64,000 nucleotides of DNA from Petrolisthes cinctipes (GCA_033782935.1 JAWQEG010001395.1:280501-344500); one strand, 5' to 3'; counted from the stretch's first letter, positions 35,401 to 48,849 are shown. Numbers and translations: made by a program. Notes: a model not told the origin generated them from the sequence alone.

Positions 35401-36264
35401 TGCACATATCGACTTTTGGGCACCTAAAAGATCGATTTTCAGTATGTTTTTGGCCTGTATTTTGAAAATACTCTAACACGGAGTAGGCATGTACAGATAC
35501 CTTCTGGGACCTCTAAATATCGAATTTTCGGGTGTTTTGGGACTGAATTTGAGATATCGATTTTTTGGCACCTAAAATATCGATTTTCAGCATGTTTTTA
35601 GCCTATATTTTGAAAATATTCTAGCACTGTGTAGGCATGTACAGATTGCTTCTGGGACCCCAAAATATTGAATTTTCGGGTGTTATGAGCCTGAATTTGA
35701 GATATAAACGGGTACAGAAGATACATGCACATATTGACTTTGGGCATCTAAAATATCGATTTTCAGCATGTTTTGGGCATGTATTTCGAAAATACTCTAA
35801 CACTGAGTAGGCATGTACAGATTGCTTCTGGGACCCCAAAATATTGAATCTTCGGGTGTTTTGAGCCTGAATTTGAGATATAAACGGGTACAGAAGATAC
35901 ATGCACATATTGACTTTGGGCACCAAAAATATCGATTTTCAGCATGTTTTGGTCCTGAATTTTGAAAATACTCTAACACGGAGTAGGCATGTACAGATCG
36001 CTTCTGGGACCCCAAAATATCGAATTTTCGGGTGTTCAGGGCCAGAATTTGAGATATAAACGGGTACAGAAGATGCATGTACATATCGACTTTTGGGCAC
36101 CTAAAAGATCGATTTTCAGTATGTTTTTGGCTTGTATTTTGAAAATACTCTAACACGGAGTAGGCATGTACAGATACCTTCTGGGACCTCTAAATATCAA
36201 ATTTTTGGGTGTTTTGGGACTGAATTTGAGATATCGACTTTTTGGCACCTTAAGATCGATTTTT
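32456..36264 (+). repeat. Block of 3809 bp (units 32456 to 35589)
   Basis: Unit starts are 32456, 32947, 33447, 33948, 34262, 34763, 35088 and 35589, with lengths of 491, 500, 501, 314, 501, 325, 501 and 676 bp. The first 1.2 kb recurs at 36265 onward with identical private markers: gaattttggggtg, gggcttaattttg, cttctgttacccc and ctaccactgtgtaggcgtg. The rest is a rearranged copy of 29.6-31.5 kb. Confidence 0.87.
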
Positions 36265-37255
36265 AGCATGTTTTTAGCCTATATTTTGAAAATATTCTAG
36301 CACTGTACAGATTGCTTCTGGGACCCCAAAATATTGAATTTTCGGGTGTTTTGAGCCTGAATTTGAGATATAAACGGGTACAGAAGATACATGCACATAT
36401 TGACTTTGGGCATCTAAAATATCGATTTTCAGCATGTTTTGGGCCTGTATTTTGAAAATACTCTAACACTGAGTAGGCATGTACAGATTGCTTCTGGGTC
36501 CCCAAAATATTGAATTTTCGGGTGTTTTGAGCCTGAATTTGAGATATAAACGGGTACAGAAGATGCATGCACATATCGACTTTTGGGCACCTAAAAGATC
36601 GATTTTCAGTATGTTTTTGGCCTGTATTTTGAAAATACTCTAACACGGAGTAGGCATGTACAGATATCTTCTGGGACCTCTAAATATCGAATTTTCGGGT
36701 GTTTTGGGACTGAATTTGAGATATCGATTTTTTGGCACCTAAAATATCGATTTTCAGCATGTTTTTAGCCTATATTTTGAAAATATTCTAGCACTGAGTA
36801 GGCATGTACAGATTGCTTCTGGGACCCCAAAATATTGAATTTTGGGGTGTTTTGAGCCTGAATTTGAGATATAAACGGGTACAGAAGATACATGCACATA
36901 TTGACTTTGGGCACCAAAAATATCGATTTTCAGCATGTTTTGGGCTTAATTTTGAAAATACTCTAACACGGAGTAGGCATGTACAGATCGCTTCTGTTAC
37001 CCCAAAATATCGAATTTTCGGGTGTTTAGGGCCAGAATTTGAGATATAAACGGGTACAGAAGATGCATGCACATATCGACTTTTGGGCACCTAAAAGATC
37101 GATTTTCAGTATGTTTTTGGCCTGTATTTTGAAAATACTCTAACACGGAGTAGGCATGTACAGATACCTTCTGGGACCTCTAAATATCGAATTTTCGGGT
37201 GTTTTCGGACTGAATTTGAGATATCGATTTTTTGGCACCTAAAATGTCGATTTTT
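36265..37255 (+). repeat. Units 36265 (491 bp) and 36756 (500 bp)
   Basis: These copy 32456-33446 at offset 3809. The boundary before 36265 reads ggcaccttaagatcg, one base shorter than usual, which explains the 3810/3809 offset change. Both copies keep cttctgttacccc and gggcttaattttg. Confidence 0.88.
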
Positions 37256-38748
37256 AGCATGTTTTTAGCCTATATTTTGAAAATATTCTACCACTGTGTA
37301 GGCGTGTACAGATTGCTTCTGGGACCCCAAAATATTGAATTTTCGGGTGTTTTAAGCCTGAATTTGAGATATAAACGGGTACAGAAGATACATGCACATA
37401 TTGACTTTGGGCATCTAAAATATCGATTTTCAGCATGTTTTGGGCCTGTATTTTGAAAATACTCTAACACTGTGTAGGCATGTACAGATTGCTTCTGGGA
37501 CCCCAAAATATTGAATTTTCGGGTGTTTTGAGCCTGAATTTGAGATATAAACGGGTACAGAAGATACATGCACATATTGACTTTTGGCATCTAAAATATC
37601 GATTTTCAGCATGTTTTGGGCCTGTATTTTGAAAATACTCTAACACTGAGTAGGCATGTACAGATTGCTTCTGGGACCCCAAAATATTGAATTTTCGGGT
37701 GTTTTGAGCCTGAATTTGAGATATAAACGGGTACTGAAGATGCATGCACATATCGACTTTTGTGCACCTAAAAGATCGATTTTCAGTATGTTTTTGGCCT
37801 GTATTTTGAAAATACTCTAACACGGATAAGGCATGTACAGATACCTTCTGGGACCTCTAAATATCGAATTTTCGGGTGTTTTGGGACTGAATTTGAGATA
37901 TCGATTTTTTGGCACCTAAAATGTCGATTTTTAGCATGTTTTTAGCCTATATTTTGAAAATATTCTAGCACTGAGTAGGCATGTACAGATTGCTTCTGGG
38001 ACCCCAAAATATTGAATTTTCGGGTGTTTTGAGCCTGAATTTGAGATATAAACGGGTACAGAAGATACATGCACATATTGACTTTTGTGCACCTAAAAGA
38101 TCGATTTTCAGTATGTTTTGAGCATGTATTTTGAAAATACTCTAACACGGAGTAGGCATGTACAGATCGCTTCTGGGACCCCTAAATATCGAATTTTCGG
38201 GTGTTTTGGGACTGAATGTGAGATATCGACTTTTTGGCACCTAAAAGATCGATTTTTAGCATGTTTTTAGCCTATATTTTGAAAATATTCAAGCACTGTA
38301 CAGATTGCTTCTGGGACCCCAAAATATAGAATTTTCGGGTGTTTTGAGCCTGAATTTGAGATATAAACGGGTACAGAAGATACATGCACATATTGACTTT
38401 GGGCACCAAAAATATCGATTTTCAGCATGTTTTGGGCCTGAATTTTGAAAATACTCTAACACGGAGTAGGCATGTACAGATCGCTTCTGGGACCCCAAAA
38501 TATCGAATTTTCGGGTGTTTAGGGCCAGAATTTGAGATATAAACGGGTACAGAAGATGCATGCACATATCGACTTTTGGGCACCTAAAAGATCGATTTTC
38601 AGTATGTTTTTGGCGTGTATTTTGAAAATACTCTAACACGGAGTAGGCATGTACAGATACCTTCTGGGACCTCTAAATATCGAATTTTCGGGTGTTTTCG
38701 GACTGAATTTGAGATATCGATTTTTTGGCACCTAAAATGTCGATTTTT
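37256..38748 (+). repeat. 1493-bp block, copy 1 (677 + 325 + 491)
   Basis: Units start at 37256, 37933 and 38258. Private markers are ctaccactgtgtaggcgtg, gttttaagcctg, cacggataaggcatg, gggactgaatgtgag, attcaagcactgtac and aatatagaattttcgg, all repeated 1493 bp downstream. Confidence 0.9.
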
Positions 38749-41700
38749 AGCATGTTTTTAGCCTATATTTTGAAAATATTCTACCACTGTGTAGGCGTGT
38801 ACAGATTGCTTCTGGGACCCCAAAATATTGAATTTTCGGGTGTTTTAAGCCTGAATTTGAGATATAAACGGGTACAGAAGATACATGCACATATTGACTT
38901 TGGGCATCTAAAATATCGATTTTCAGCATGTTTTGGGCCTGTATTTTGAAAATACTCTAACACTGTGTAGGCATGTACAGATTGCTTCTGGGACCCTAAA
39001 ATATTGAATTTTCGGGTGTTTTGAGCCTGAATTTGAGATATAAACGGGTACAGAAGATACATGCACATATTGACTTTGGGCATCTAAAATATCGATTTTC
39101 AGCATGTTTTGGGCCTGTATTTTGAAAATACTCTAACACTGAGTAGGCATGTACAGATTGCTTCTGGGACCCCAAAATATTGAATTTTCGGGTGTTTTGA
39201 GCCTGAATTTGAGATATAAACGGGTACTGAAGATGCATGCACATATCGACTTTTGTGCACCTAAAAGATCGATTTTCAGTATGTTTTTGGCCTGTATTTT
39301 GAAAATACTCTAACACGGATAAGGCATGTACAGATACCTTCTGGGACCTCTAAATATCGAATTTTCGGGTGTTTTGGGACTGAATTTGAGATATCGATTT
39401 TTTGGCACCTAAAATGTCGATTTTTAGCATGTTTTTAGCCTATATTTTGAAAATATTCTAGCACTGAGTAGGCATGTACAGATTGCTTCTGGGACCCCAA
39501 AATATTGAATTTTCGGGTGTTTTGAGCCTGAATTTGAGATATAAACGGGTACAGAAGATACATGCACATATTGACTTTTGTGCACCTAAAAGATCGATTT
39601 TCAGTATGTTTTGAGCATGTATTTTGAAAATACTCTAACACGGAGTAGGCATGTACAGATCGCTTCTGGGACCCCTAAATATCGAATTTTCGGGTGTTTT
39701 GGGACTGAATGTGAGATATCGACTTTTTGGCACCTAAAAGATCGATTTTTAGCATGTTTTTAGCCTATATTTTGAAAATATTCAAGCACTGTACAGATTG
39801 CTTCTGGGACCCCAAAATATAGAATTTTCGGGTGTTTTGAGCCTGAATTTGAGATATAAACGGGTACAGAAGATACATGCACATATTGACTTTGGGCACC
39901 AAAAATATCGATTTTCAGCATGTTTTGGGCCTGAATTTTGAAAATACTCTAACACGGAGTAGGCATGTACAGATCGCTTCTGGGACCCCAAAATATCGAA
40001 TTTTCGGGTGTTTAGGGCCAGAATTTGAGATATAAACGGGTACAGAAGATGCATGCACATATCGACTTTTGGGCACCTAAAAGATCGATTTTCAGTATGT
40101 TTTTGGCCTGTATTTTGAAAATACTCTAACACGGAGTAGGCATGTACAGATACCTTCTGGGACCTCTAAATATCGAATTTTCGGGTGTTTTGGGACTGAA
40201 TTTGAGATATCGATTTTTTTATCACCTAAAATGTCGATTTTTAGCATGTTTTTAGCCTATATTTTGAAAATATTCTAGCACTGTGTAGGCATGTACAGAT
40301 TGCTTCTGGGACCCCAAAACATTGAATTTTCGGGTGTTTAGGGCCAGAATTTGAGATATAAACGGGTACAGAAGATACATTGCACATATTGACTTTGGGC
40401 ATCTAAAATATCGATTTTCAGCATGTTTTGGGCCTGTATTTTGAAAATACTCTAACACTGAGTAGGCATGTACAGATTGCTTCTGGGACCCCAAAATATT
40501 GAATTTTCGGGTGTTTAGGGCCAGAATTTGAGATATAAACGGGTACAGAAGATGCATGCACATATCGACTTTTGGGCACCTAAAAGATCGATTTTCAGTA
40601 TGTTTTTGGCCTGTATTTTGAAAATACTCTAACACGGAGTAAGCATGTACAGATACCTTCTGGGACCTCTAAATATCATATTTTCGGGTGTTTTGGGACT
40701 GAATTTGAGATATCGATTTTTTGGCAAATAAAATGTCGATTTTTAGCATGTTTTTAGCCTATATTTTGAAAATATTCTAGCACTGTGTAGGCATGTACAG
40801 ATTGCTTCTGGGACCCCAAAATATTGAATTTTCGGGTGTTTTGAGCCTGAAATTGAGATATAAACGGGTACAGAAGATACATGCACATATTGACTTTGGG
40901 CATCTAAAATATCGATTTTCAGCATGTTTTGGGCCTGTATTTTGAAAATACTCTAACACTGAGTAGGCATGTACAGATTGCTTCTGGGACCCCAAAATAT
41001 TGAATTTTCGGGTGTTTTGAGCCTGAATTTGAGATATAAACGGGTACTGAAGATGCATGCACATATCGACTTTTGTGCACCTAAAAGATCGATTTTCAGT
41101 ATGTTTTGAGCATGTATTTTGAAAATACTCTAACACGGAGTAGGCATGTACAGATCGCTTCTGGGACCCCTAAATATCGAATTTTGGGTGTTTTGGGACT
41201 GAATTTGAGATATCGACTTTTTGGCACCTAAAATATCGATTTTCAGCATGTTTTTAGCCTATATTTTGAAAATATTCTAGCACTGTGTAGGCATGTACAG
41301 ATTGATTCTGGGACCCCAAAATATCGAATTTTCGGGTGTTTAGGGCCAGAATTTGAGATATAAACGGGTACAGAAGATGCATGCACATATCGACTTTTGG
41401 GCACCTAAAAGATCGATTTTCAGTATGTTTTTGGCCTGTATTTTGAAAATACTCTAACACGGAGTAGGCATGTACAGATACCTTCTGGGACCTCTAAATA
41501 TCGAATTTTCGGGTGTTTTGGGACTGAATTTGAGATATCGATTTTTTGGCACCTAAAATGTCGATTTTTAGCATGTTTTTAGCCTATATTTTGAAAATAT
41601 TCTACCACTGTACAGATTGCTTCTGGGACCCCAAAATATAGAATTTTCGGGTGTTTTGAGCCTGAATTTGAGATATAAACGGGTACAGAAGATACATGCA

Positions 41701-42060
41701 CATATTGACTTTGGGCACCAAAAATATCGATTTTCAGCATGTTTTGGGCCTGAATTTTGAAAATACTCTAACACGGAGTAGGCATGTACAGATCGCTTCT
41801 GGGACCCCAAAATATCGAATTTTCGGGTGTTTAGGGCCAGAATTTGAGATATAAACGGGTACAGAAGATGCATGCACATATCGACTTTTGGGCACCTAAA
41901 AGATCGATTTTCAGTATGTTTTTGGCGTGTATTTTGAAAATACTCTAACACGGAGTAGGCATGTACAGATACCTTCTGGGACCTCTAAATATCGAATTTT
42001 CGGGTGTTTTCGGACTGAATTTGAGATATCGATTTTTTGGCACCTAAAATGTCGATTTTT
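38749..42060 (+). repeat. 3312-bp block, copy 1 (seven units)
   Basis: Unit starts are 38749, 39426, 39751, 40243, 40745, 41245 and 41570, with lengths of 677, 325, 492, 502, 500, 325 and 491 bp. The first three are copy 2 of the 1493-bp block. The rare markers cgatttttttatcacc (40211), atacattgcacat (40376), aaatatcatattttcggg (40672) and cagattgattctggg (41299) all recur at +3312. Confidence 0.91.
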
Positions 42061-44881
42061 AGCATGTTTTTAGCCTATATTTTGAAAATATTCTACCACT
42101 GTGTAGGCGTGTACAGATTGCTTCTGGGACCCCAAAATATTGAATTTTCGGGTGTTTTAAGCCTGAATTTGAGATATAAACGGGTACAGAAGATACATGC
42201 ACATATTGACTTTGGGCATCTAAAATATCGATTTTCAGCATGTTTTGGGCCTGTATTTTGAAAATACTCTAACACTGTGTAGGCATGTACAGATTGCTTC
42301 TGGGACCCCAAAATATTGAATTTTCGGGTGTTTTGAGCCTGAATTTGAGATATAAACGGGTACAGAAGATACATGCACATATTGACTTTGGGCATCTAAA
42401 ATATCGATTTTCAGCATGTTTTGGGCCTGTATTTTGAAAATACTCTAACACTGAGTAGGCATGTACAGATTGCTTCTGGGACCCCAAAATATTGAATTTT
42501 CGGGTGTTTTGAGCCTGAATTTGAGATATAAACGGGTACTGAAGATGCATGCACATATCGACTTTTGTGCACCTAAAAGATCGATTTTCAGTATGTTTTT
42601 GGCCTGTATTTTGAAAATACTCTAACACGGATAAGGCATGTACAGATACCTTCTGGGACCTCTAAATATCGAATTTTCGGGTGTTTTGGGACTGAATTTG
42701 AGATATCGATTTTTTGGCACCTAAAATGTCGATTTTTAGCATGTTTTTAGCCTATATTTTGAAAATATTCTAGCACTGAGTAGGCATGTACAGATTGCTT
42801 CTGGGACCCCAAAATATTGAATTTTCGGGTGTTTTGAGCCTGAATTTGAGATATAAACGGGTACAGAAGATACATGCACATATTGACTTTTGTGCACCTA
42901 AAAGATCGATTTTCAGTATGTTTTGAGCATGTATTTTGAAAATACTCTAACACGGAGTAGGCATGTACAGATCGCTTCTGGGACCCCTAAATATCGAATT
43001 TTCGGGTGTTTTGGGACTGAATGTGAGATATCGACTTTTTGGCACCTAAAAGATCGATTTTTAGCATGTTTTTAGCCTATATTTTGAAAATATTCAAGCA
43101 CTGTACAGATTGCTTCTGGGACCCCAAAATATAGAATTTTCGGGTGTTTTGAGCCTGAATTTGAGATATAAACGGGTACAGAAGATACATGCACATATTG
43201 ACTTTGGGCACCAAAAATATCGATTTTCAGCATGTTTTGGGCCTGAATTTTGAAAATACTCTAACACGGAGTAGGCATGTACAGATCGCTTCTGGGACCC
43301 CAAAATATCGAATTTTCGGGTGTTTAGGGCCAGAATTTGAGATATAAACGGGTACAGAAGATGCATGCACATATCGACTTTTGGGCACCTAAAAGATCGA
43401 TTTTCAGTATGTTTTTGGCCTGTATTTTGAAAATACTCTAACACGGAGTAGGCATGTACAGATACCTTCTGGGACCTCTAAATATCGAATTTTCGGGTGT
43501 TTTGGGACTGAATTTGAGATATCGATTTTTTTATCACCTAAAATGTCGATTTTTAGCATGTTTTTAGCCTATATTTTGAAAATATTCTAGCACTGTGTAG
43601 GCATGTACAGATTGCTTCTGGGACCCCAAAACATTGAATTTTCGGGTGTTTAGGGCCAGAATTTGAGATATAAACGGGTACAGAAGATACATTGCACATA
43701 TTGACTTTGGGCATCTAAAATATCGATTTTCAGCATGTTTTGGGCCTGTATTTTGAAAATACTCTAACACTGAGTAGGCATGTACAGATTGCTTCTGGGA
43801 CCCCAAAATATTGAATTTTCGGGTGTTTAGGGCCAGAATTTGAGATATAAACGGGTACAGAAGATGCATGCACATATCGACTTTTGGGCACCTAAAAGAT
43901 CGATTTTCAGTATGTTTTTGGCCTGTATTTTGAAAATACTCTAACACGGAGTAAGCATGTACAGATACCTTCTGGGACCTCTAAATATCATATTTTCGGG
44001 TGTTTTGGGACTGAATTTGAGATATCGATTTTTTGGCAAATAAAATGTCGATTTTTAGCATGTTTTTAGCCTATATTTTGAAAATATTCTAGCACTGTGT
44101 AGGCATGTACAGATTGCTTCTGGGACCCCAAAATATTGAATTTTCGGGTGTTTTGAGCCTGAAATTGAGATATAAACGGGTACAGAAGATACATGCACAT
44201 ATTGACTTTGGGCATCTAAAATATCGATTTTCAGCATGTTTTGGGCCTGTATTTTGAAAATACTCTAACACTGAGTAGGCATGTACAGATTGCTTCTGGG
44301 ACCCCAAAATATTGAATTTTCGGGTGTTTTGAGCCTGAATTTGAGATATAAACGGGTACTGAAGATGCATGCACATATCGACTTTTGTGCACCTAAAAGA
44401 TCGATTTTCAGTATGTTTTGAGCATGTATTTTGAAAATACTCTAACACGGAGTAGGCATGTACAGATCGCTTCTGGGACCCCTAAATATCGAATTTTGGG
44501 TGTTTTGGGACTGAATTTGAGATATCGACTTTTTGGCACCTAAAATATCGATTTTCAGCATGTTTTTAGCCTATATTTTGAAAATATTCTAGCACTGTGT
44601 AGGCATGTACAGATTGATTCTGGGACCCCAAAATATCGAATTTTCGGGTGTTTAGGGCCAGAATTTGAGATATAAACGGGTACAGAAGATGCATGCACAT
44701 ATCGACTTTTGGGCACCTAAAAGATCGATTTTCAGTATGTTTTTGGCCTGTATTTTGAAAATACTCTAACACGGAGTAGGCATGTACAGATACCTTCTGG
44801 GACCTCTAAATATCGAATTTTCGGGTGTTTTGGGACTGAATTTGAGATATCGATTTTTTGGCACCTAAAATGTCGATTTTT
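42061..44881 (+). repeat. 3312-bp block, copy 2 (six of seven units)
   Basis: Units 42061, 42738, 43063, 43555, 44057 and 44557 repeat the preceding block with the same lengths (677, 325, 492, 502, 500, 325) and all rare markers. The seventh unit differs: copy 1 has a 491-bp type I unit, copy 2 continues with a 501-bp type II unit. The duplication ends near 44880. Confidence 0.91.
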
Positions 44882-45873
44882 AGCATGTTTTTAGCCTATA
44901 TTTTGAAAATATTCTAGCACTGTGTAGGCATGTACAGATTGCTTCTGGGACCCCAAAATATTGAATTTTCGGGTGTTTTGAGCCTGAATTTGAGATATAA
45001 ACGGGTACAGAAGATACATGCACATATTGACTTTGGGCATCTAAAATATCGATTTTCAGCATGTTTTGGGCCTGTATTTTGAAAATACTCTAACACTGAG
45101 TAGGCATGTACAGATTGCTTCTGGGACCCCAAAATATTGAATTTTCGGGTGTTTTGAGCCTGAATTTGAGATATAAACGGGTACTGAAGATGCATGCACA
45201 TATCGACTTTTGTGCACCTAAAAGATCGATTTTCAGTATGTTTTGAGCATGTATTTTGAAAATACTCTAACACGGAGTAGGCATGTACAGATCGCTTCTG
45301 GGACCCCTAAATATCGAATTTTCGGGTGTTTTGGGACTGAATTTGAGATATCGACTTTTGGGCACCTAAAAGATCGATTTTTAGCATGTTTTTAGCCTAT
45401 ATTTTGAAAATATTCTAGCACTGTACAGATTGCTTCTGGGACCCCAAAATATTGAATTTTGGGGTGTTTTGAGCCTGAATTTGAGATATAAACGGGTACA
45501 GAAGATACATGCACATATTGACTTTGGGCACCAAAAATATCGATTTTCAGCATGTTTTGGGCCTGAATTTTGAAAATACTCTAACACGGTGTAGGCATGT
45601 ACAGATCGCTTCTGGGACCCCAAAATATCGAATTTTCGGGTGTTTAGGGCCAGAATTTGAGATATAAACGGGTACAGAAGATGCATGCACATATCGACTT
45701 TTGGGCACCTAAAAGATCGATTTTCAGTATGTTTTTGGCCTGTATTTTAAAAATACTCTAACACGGAGTAGGCATGTACAGATACCTTCAGGGACCTCAA
45801 AATATCGAATTTTCGGGTGTTTTGGGACTGAATTTGAGATATCGATTTTTTGGCACCTAAAATGTCGATTTTT
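44882..45873 (+). repeat. Units 44882 (501 bp, type II) and 45383 (491 bp, type I)
   Basis: A I/II pair after the 3312-bp duplication. Unit 45383 has the 10-bp deletion, gaattttggggtg, cacggtgtaggc and a C with gataccttcagggacctca, a marker found again at 46931. Confidence 0.88.
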
Positions 45874-47022
45874 AGCATGTTTTTAGCCTATATTTTGAAA
45901 ATACTCTAACACTGAGTAGGCATGTACAGATTGCTTCTGGGACCCCAAAATATTGAATTTTCGGGTGTTTTGAGCCTGAATTTGAGATATAAACGGGTAC
46001 TGAAGATGCATGCACATATCGACTTTTGTGCACCTAAAAGATCGATTTTCAGTATGTTTTGAGCATGTATTTTGAAAATACTCTAACACGGAGTAGGCAT
46101 GTACAGATCGCTTCTGGGACCCCTAAATATCGAATTTTGGGTGTTTTGGGACTGAATTTGAGATATCGACTTTTTGGCACCTAAAATATCGATTTTCAGC
46201 ATGTTTTTAGCCTATATTTTGAAAATATTCTAGCACTGTGTAGGCATGTACAGATTGATTCTGGGACCCCAAAATATCGAATTTTCGGGTGTTTAGGGCC
46301 AGAATTTGAGATATAAACGGGTACAGAAGATGCATGCACATATCGACTTTTGGGCACCTAAAAGATCGATTTTCAGTATGTTTTTGGCCTGTATTTTGAA
46401 AATACTCTAACACGGAGTAGGCATGTACAGATACCTTCTGGGACCTCTAAATATCGAATTTTCGGGTGTTTTGGGACTGAATTTGAGATATCGATTTTTT
46501 GGCACCTAAAATGTCGATTTTTAGCATGTTTTTAGCCTATATTTTGAAAATATTCTAGCACTGTGTAGGCATGTACAGATTGCTTCTGGGACCCCAAAAT
46601 ATTGAATTTTCGGGTGTTTTGAGCCTGAATTTGAGATATAAACGGGTACAGAAGATACATGCACATATTGACTTTGGGCATCTAAAATATCGATTTTCAG
46701 CATGTTTTGGGCCTGAATTTTGAAAATATTCTAGCACTGTGTAGGCATGTACAGATTGCTTCTGGGACCCCAAAATATTGAATTTTCGGGTGTTTTGAGC
46801 CTGAATTTGAGATATAAACGGGTACAGAAGATACATGCACATATTGACTTTGGGCACCTAAAAGATCGATTTTCAGTATGTTTTTGGCCTGTATTTTAAA
46901 AATACTCTAACACGGAGTAGGCATGTACAGATACCTTCAGGGACCTCAAAATATCGAATTTTCGGGTGTTTTGGGACTGAATTTGAGATATCGATTTTTT
47001 GGCACCTAAAATGTCGATTTTT
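45874..47022 (+). repeat. 1149-bp block, copy 1 (324 + 325 + 500)
   Basis: Units start at 45874, 46198 and 46523. The first A monomer is a hybrid: it starts tagcctatattttg but continues actctaacactgag like B. The second unit matches 44557 and 41245 (cagattgattctggg). Confidence 0.88.
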
Positions 47023-48172
47023 AGCATGTTTTTAGCCTATATTTTGAAAATACTCTAACACTGAGTAGGCATGTACAGATTGCTTCTGGGACCCCAAAAT
47101 ATTGAATTTTCGGGTGTTTTGAGCCTGAATTTGAGATATAAACGGGTACTGAAGATGCATGCACATATCGACTTTTGTGCACCTAAAAGATCGATTTTCA
47201 GTATGTTTTGAGCATGTATTTTGAAAATACTCTAACACGGAGTAGGCATGTACAGATCGCTTCTGGGACCCCTAAATATCGAATTTTGGGTGTTTTGGGA
47301 CTGAATTTGAGATATCGACTTTTTGGCACCTAAAATATCGATTTTCAGCATGTTTTTAGCCTATATTTTGAAAATATTCTAGCACTGTGTAGGCATGTAC
47401 AGATTGATTCTGGGACCCCAAAATATCGAATTTTCGGGTGTTTAGGGCCAGAATTTGAGATATAAACGGGTACAGAAGATGCATGCACATATCGACTTTT
47501 GGGCACCTAAAAGATCGATTTTCAGTATGTTTTTGGCCTGTATTTTGAAAATACTCTAACACGGAGTAGGCATGTACAGATACCTTCTGGGACCTCTAAA
47601 TATCGAATTTTCGGGTGTTTTGGGACTGAATTTGAGATATCGATTTTTTGGCACCTAAAATGTCGATTTTTAGCATGTTTTTAGCCTATATTTTGAAAAT
47701 ATTCTAGCACTGTGTAGGCATGTACAGATTGCTTCTGGGACCCCAAAATATTGAATTTTCGGGTGTTTTGAGCCTGAATTTGAGATATAAACGGGTACAG
47801 AAGATACATGCACATATTGACTTTGGGCATCTAAAATATCGATTTTCAGCATGTTTTGGGCCTGAATTTTGAAAATACTCTAACACGGAGTAGGCATGTA
47901 CAGATCGCTTCTGGGACCCCAAAATATCGAATTTTCGGGTGTTTAGGGCCAGAATTTGAGATATAAACGGGTACAGAAGATGCATGCACATATCGACTTT
48001 TGGGCACCTAAAAGATCGATTTTCAGTATGTTTTTGGCCTGTATTTTGAAAATACTCTAACACGGAGTAGGCATGTACAGATACCTTCTGGGACCTCTAA
48101 ATATCGAATTTTCGGGTGTTTTGGGACTGAATTTGAGATATCGATTTTTTGGCACCTAAAATGTCGATTTTT
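47023..48172 (+). repeat. 1149-bp block, copy 2 (324 + 325 + 501)
   Basis: Units start at 47023, 47347 and 47672. The first two are copies at offset 1149. In the third, the second monomer is an ordinary B, whereas copy 1 has an A monomer at that position (attctagcactgtgtagg, 46728-46745), so one position was converted in one of the copies. Confidence 0.88.
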
Positions 48173-48849
48173 AGCATGTTTTTAGCCTATATTTTGAAAA
48201 TATTCTACCACTGTGTAGGCGTGTACAGATTGCTTCTGGGACCCCAAAATATTGAATTTTCGGTTGTTTTAAGCCTGAATTTGAGATATAAACGGGTACA
48301 GAAGATACATACACATATTGGCTTTGGGCATCTAAAATATCGATTTTCAGCATGTTTTGGGCCTGTATTTTGAAAATACTCTAACACTGTGTAGGCATGT
48401 ACAGATTGCTTCTGGGACCCCAAAATATTGAATTTTCGGGTGTTTTGAGCCTGAATTTGAGATATAAACGGGTACAGAAGATACATGCACATATTGACTT
48501 TGGGCATCTAAAATATCGATTTTCAGCATGTTTTGGGCCTGTATTTTGAAAATACTCTAACACTGAGTAGGCATGTACAGATTGCTTCTGGGACCCCAAA
48601 ATATTGAATTTTCGGGTGTTTTGAGCCTGAATTTGAGATATAAACGGGTACTGAAGATGCATGCACATATCGACTTTTGTGCACCTAAAAGATCGATTTT
48701 CAGTATGTTTTTGGCCTGTATTTTGAAAATACTCTAACACGGAGCAGGCATGTACAGATACCTTCTGGGACCTCTAAATATCGAATTTTCGGGTGTTTTG
48801 GGACTGAATTTGAGATATCGATTTTTTGGTACCTAAAATGTCGATTTTT
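48173..48849 (+). repeat. Tetramer with ctaccactgtgtaggcgtg marker (677 bp)
   Basis: Related to tetramers 37256, 38749 and 42061, but with private changes: ttcggttgttttaagcc, gatacatacacatattgg and cacggagcaggc. It is the most diverged of the five marker-bearing units. Confidence 0.88.

Noticed and set aside
37256..44881. Assembly artefact as the sole explanation for near-identical blocks
   Set aside because: It cannot be excluded from sequence alone. However, the blocks have nested offsets, distinct edges and unit-level differences, which fit biological duplication better. Kept as a caveat in the relevant finding.
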